Assembly: GCA_014729665.1 (NCBI GenBank)
Contig: WJJO01000393.1
Location: 1-6,703, forward strand
From: Caldifarciminota bacterium
GTDB taxonomy: Bacteria > Hydrothermota > Tepidihabitantia > B3-TA06
Direction: 5' to 3'
Length of the DNA: 6,703 nucleotides
Below, piece after piece: positions 6,457-6,703 of this stretch. The position numbers were made by a program, and so were the translations under genes. Positions within the stretch are counted from its first letter, which is position 1. Every line of letters starts with the position of its first letter. The notes under the pieces were generated by a model. That model was given only the letters and a program-made list of their open reading frames with translations. It was not told the origin of the DNA and made no database searches.

Positions 6457-6484
6457 AATATACAAGTGTATTCTACATTGTCAA
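6457..6484 (-). promoter_or_regulatory. Sigma-70-type promoter of the cyclase gene, predicted leaderless
   Basis: On the minus strand TTGACA (6484-6479, perfect -35) is followed by a 16-base spacer and TATATT (6462-6457, five of six -10 matches). Only six bases (CATTCA) separate the -10 from the ATG at 6450, so initiation should fall at or within a base of the start codon. No Shine-Dalgarno precedes that ATG, which agrees with a leaderless mRNA. Confidence 0.7.
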
Positions 6485-6502
6485 GCGCGAAGAAGCTTGA
6501 CA
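6479..6502. repeat. 8-bp inverted repeat containing both divergent -35 boxes
   Basis: TGTCAAGC (6479-6486) and GCTTGACA (6495-6502) are perfect inverted arms around the 8-base spacer GCGAAGAA. Each arm contains one TTGACA -35 box pointing outward. It could be an operator for a dimeric regulator covering both -35 boxes, or simply two similar promoters back to back. Confidence 0.65.
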
Positions 6503-6525
6503 TTACATCGGTTCTTCTATATGCT
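6497..6525 (+). promoter_or_regulatory. Sigma-70-type promoter of the membrane-protein gene
   Basis: TTGACA (6497-6502) is a perfect -35. A 17-base spacer leads to TATGCT (6520-6525), which keeps the key T-A...T positions of the -10. Initiation would be near 6532, giving an 18-base leader that carries the AAGGAGGT site. Confidence 0.6.
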
Positions 6526-6537
6526 TTCCTGTCTTGA

Positions 6538-6545
6538 AAGGAGGT
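6538..6545 (+). promoter_or_regulatory. Strong Shine-Dalgarno that fixes a TTG start
   Basis: AAGGAGGT is an eight-base match to the complement of the 16S rRNA tail. It ends 4 bases before TTG at 6550. No ATG or GTG lies nearby in the open frame, so it selects the TTG as start codon. Confidence 0.8.
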
Positions 6546-6549
6546 ATCA

Positions 6550-6703
6550 TTGCCTTATCAATTATACGGTTCAGGTATAACAACTGCAATCATCCCGGTT
6601 GCGTTCGTTCTGGTCGGCATCCTTCTTTGCTTCTTCGGCTACAGGATGTTCAAGGTTATGCTTGCAATTGCAGGCTTTATCCTGGGTTTTAACCTCGCAA
6701 GCA
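6550..6703 (+). CDS. Small integral membrane protein, DUF4203-like, 3'-truncated by window edge
   Basis: The TTG start follows an excellent Shine-Dalgarno, and the frame stays open to the window end (51 complete codons). Residues 11-30 (from T-T-A-I-I-P-V) form a hydrophobic membrane helix that ends in F-F-G-Y-R. After the basic loop Y-R-M-F-K-V a second helix begins (L38 onward, with A-G-F-I-L-G-F). The F-G-Y-R-x-F-K-V-x-L-x-I-x-G-F-x-x-G pattern recalls DUF4203/TMEM198-type multi-helix membrane proteins, whose bacterial function is unknown; the assignment is from memory and rests on a short stretch. The gene is transcribed divergently from the cyclase gene and shares its promoter region, so the two may be co-regulated. 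Glycines in the second helix suggest tight helix packing. The rest of the protein, probably several more helices, lies outside the window. Confidence 0.75.
   Translation, partial: MPYQLYGSGITTAIIPVAFVLVGILLCFFGYRMFKVMLAIAGFILGFNLAS

Noticed and set aside
6221..6457. 78-codon plus-strand open frame opposite the cyclase N-terminus
   Set aside because: It is antisense to the metal-binding motif and zinc ribbon of the cyclase gene, and no ribosome site supports it.
6451..6465. Five-residue N-terminal extension of the cyclase protein from TTG 6465
   Set aside because: The TTG lies upstream of the predicted -10 box, which overlaps the next two codons. It also has no Shine-Dalgarno.

Overview
The window looks like a chromosomal segment of an uncultured-type, probably Gram-negative bacterium. 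Three things point that way: a complete but somewhat divergent signal-recognition GTPase (Ffh), a very large zinc-ribbon/cyclase/ATPase/TPR signalling protein, and the start of a small membrane protein. Such cyclase-ATPase-TPR giants are, from memory, common in candidate phyla and deep-branching environmental lineages. The sequence alone does not fix the taxon.

Layout. Positions 1-1137 hold three tightly packed plus-strand genes: the 3' part of a nuclease-like protein (3-770), a 57-residue protein (773-946) and a 62-residue protein (949-1137). They are visibly more AT-rich than what follows. Only 18 bases later, on the same strand, comes ffh (1156-2532), which is GC-richer and has no visible Shine-Dalgarno sequence. 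A 132-base convergent intergenic region (2533-2664) contains short CACAGA-type repeats and palindromes that overlap both flanking stop codons. The minus strand from 6450 to 2665 is one gene for a 1261-residue multidomain cyclase/STAND ATPase/TPR protein. A compact divergent promoter region (6451-6549) separates it from a truncated plus-strand gene (6550 to the window end) for a small two-helix membrane protein resembling DUF4203. No gene-free stretch exceeds about 130 bases.

How the parts relate. The first three genes look like an accessory, possibly defence-related, cassette placed directly against a housekeeping gene, with which they may share a transcript. The cyclase protein is the most elaborate product. 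It combines a zinc ribbon, a class III cyclase domain with all catalytic residues in place and a class IIIb-type threonine, a P-loop NTPase of STAND type, and a long superhelix with seven exact 42-residue kinesin-light-chain-like TPRs. Its predicted promoter places the transcription start at the ATG, so the mRNA is probably leaderless. The -35 boxes of the two divergent promoters form the arms of an 8-bp inverted repeat, which suggests mutually exclusive or jointly regulated transcription. I saw no tRNA, rRNA, CRISPR array, insertion sequence or clear intrinsic terminator with a U-tract.
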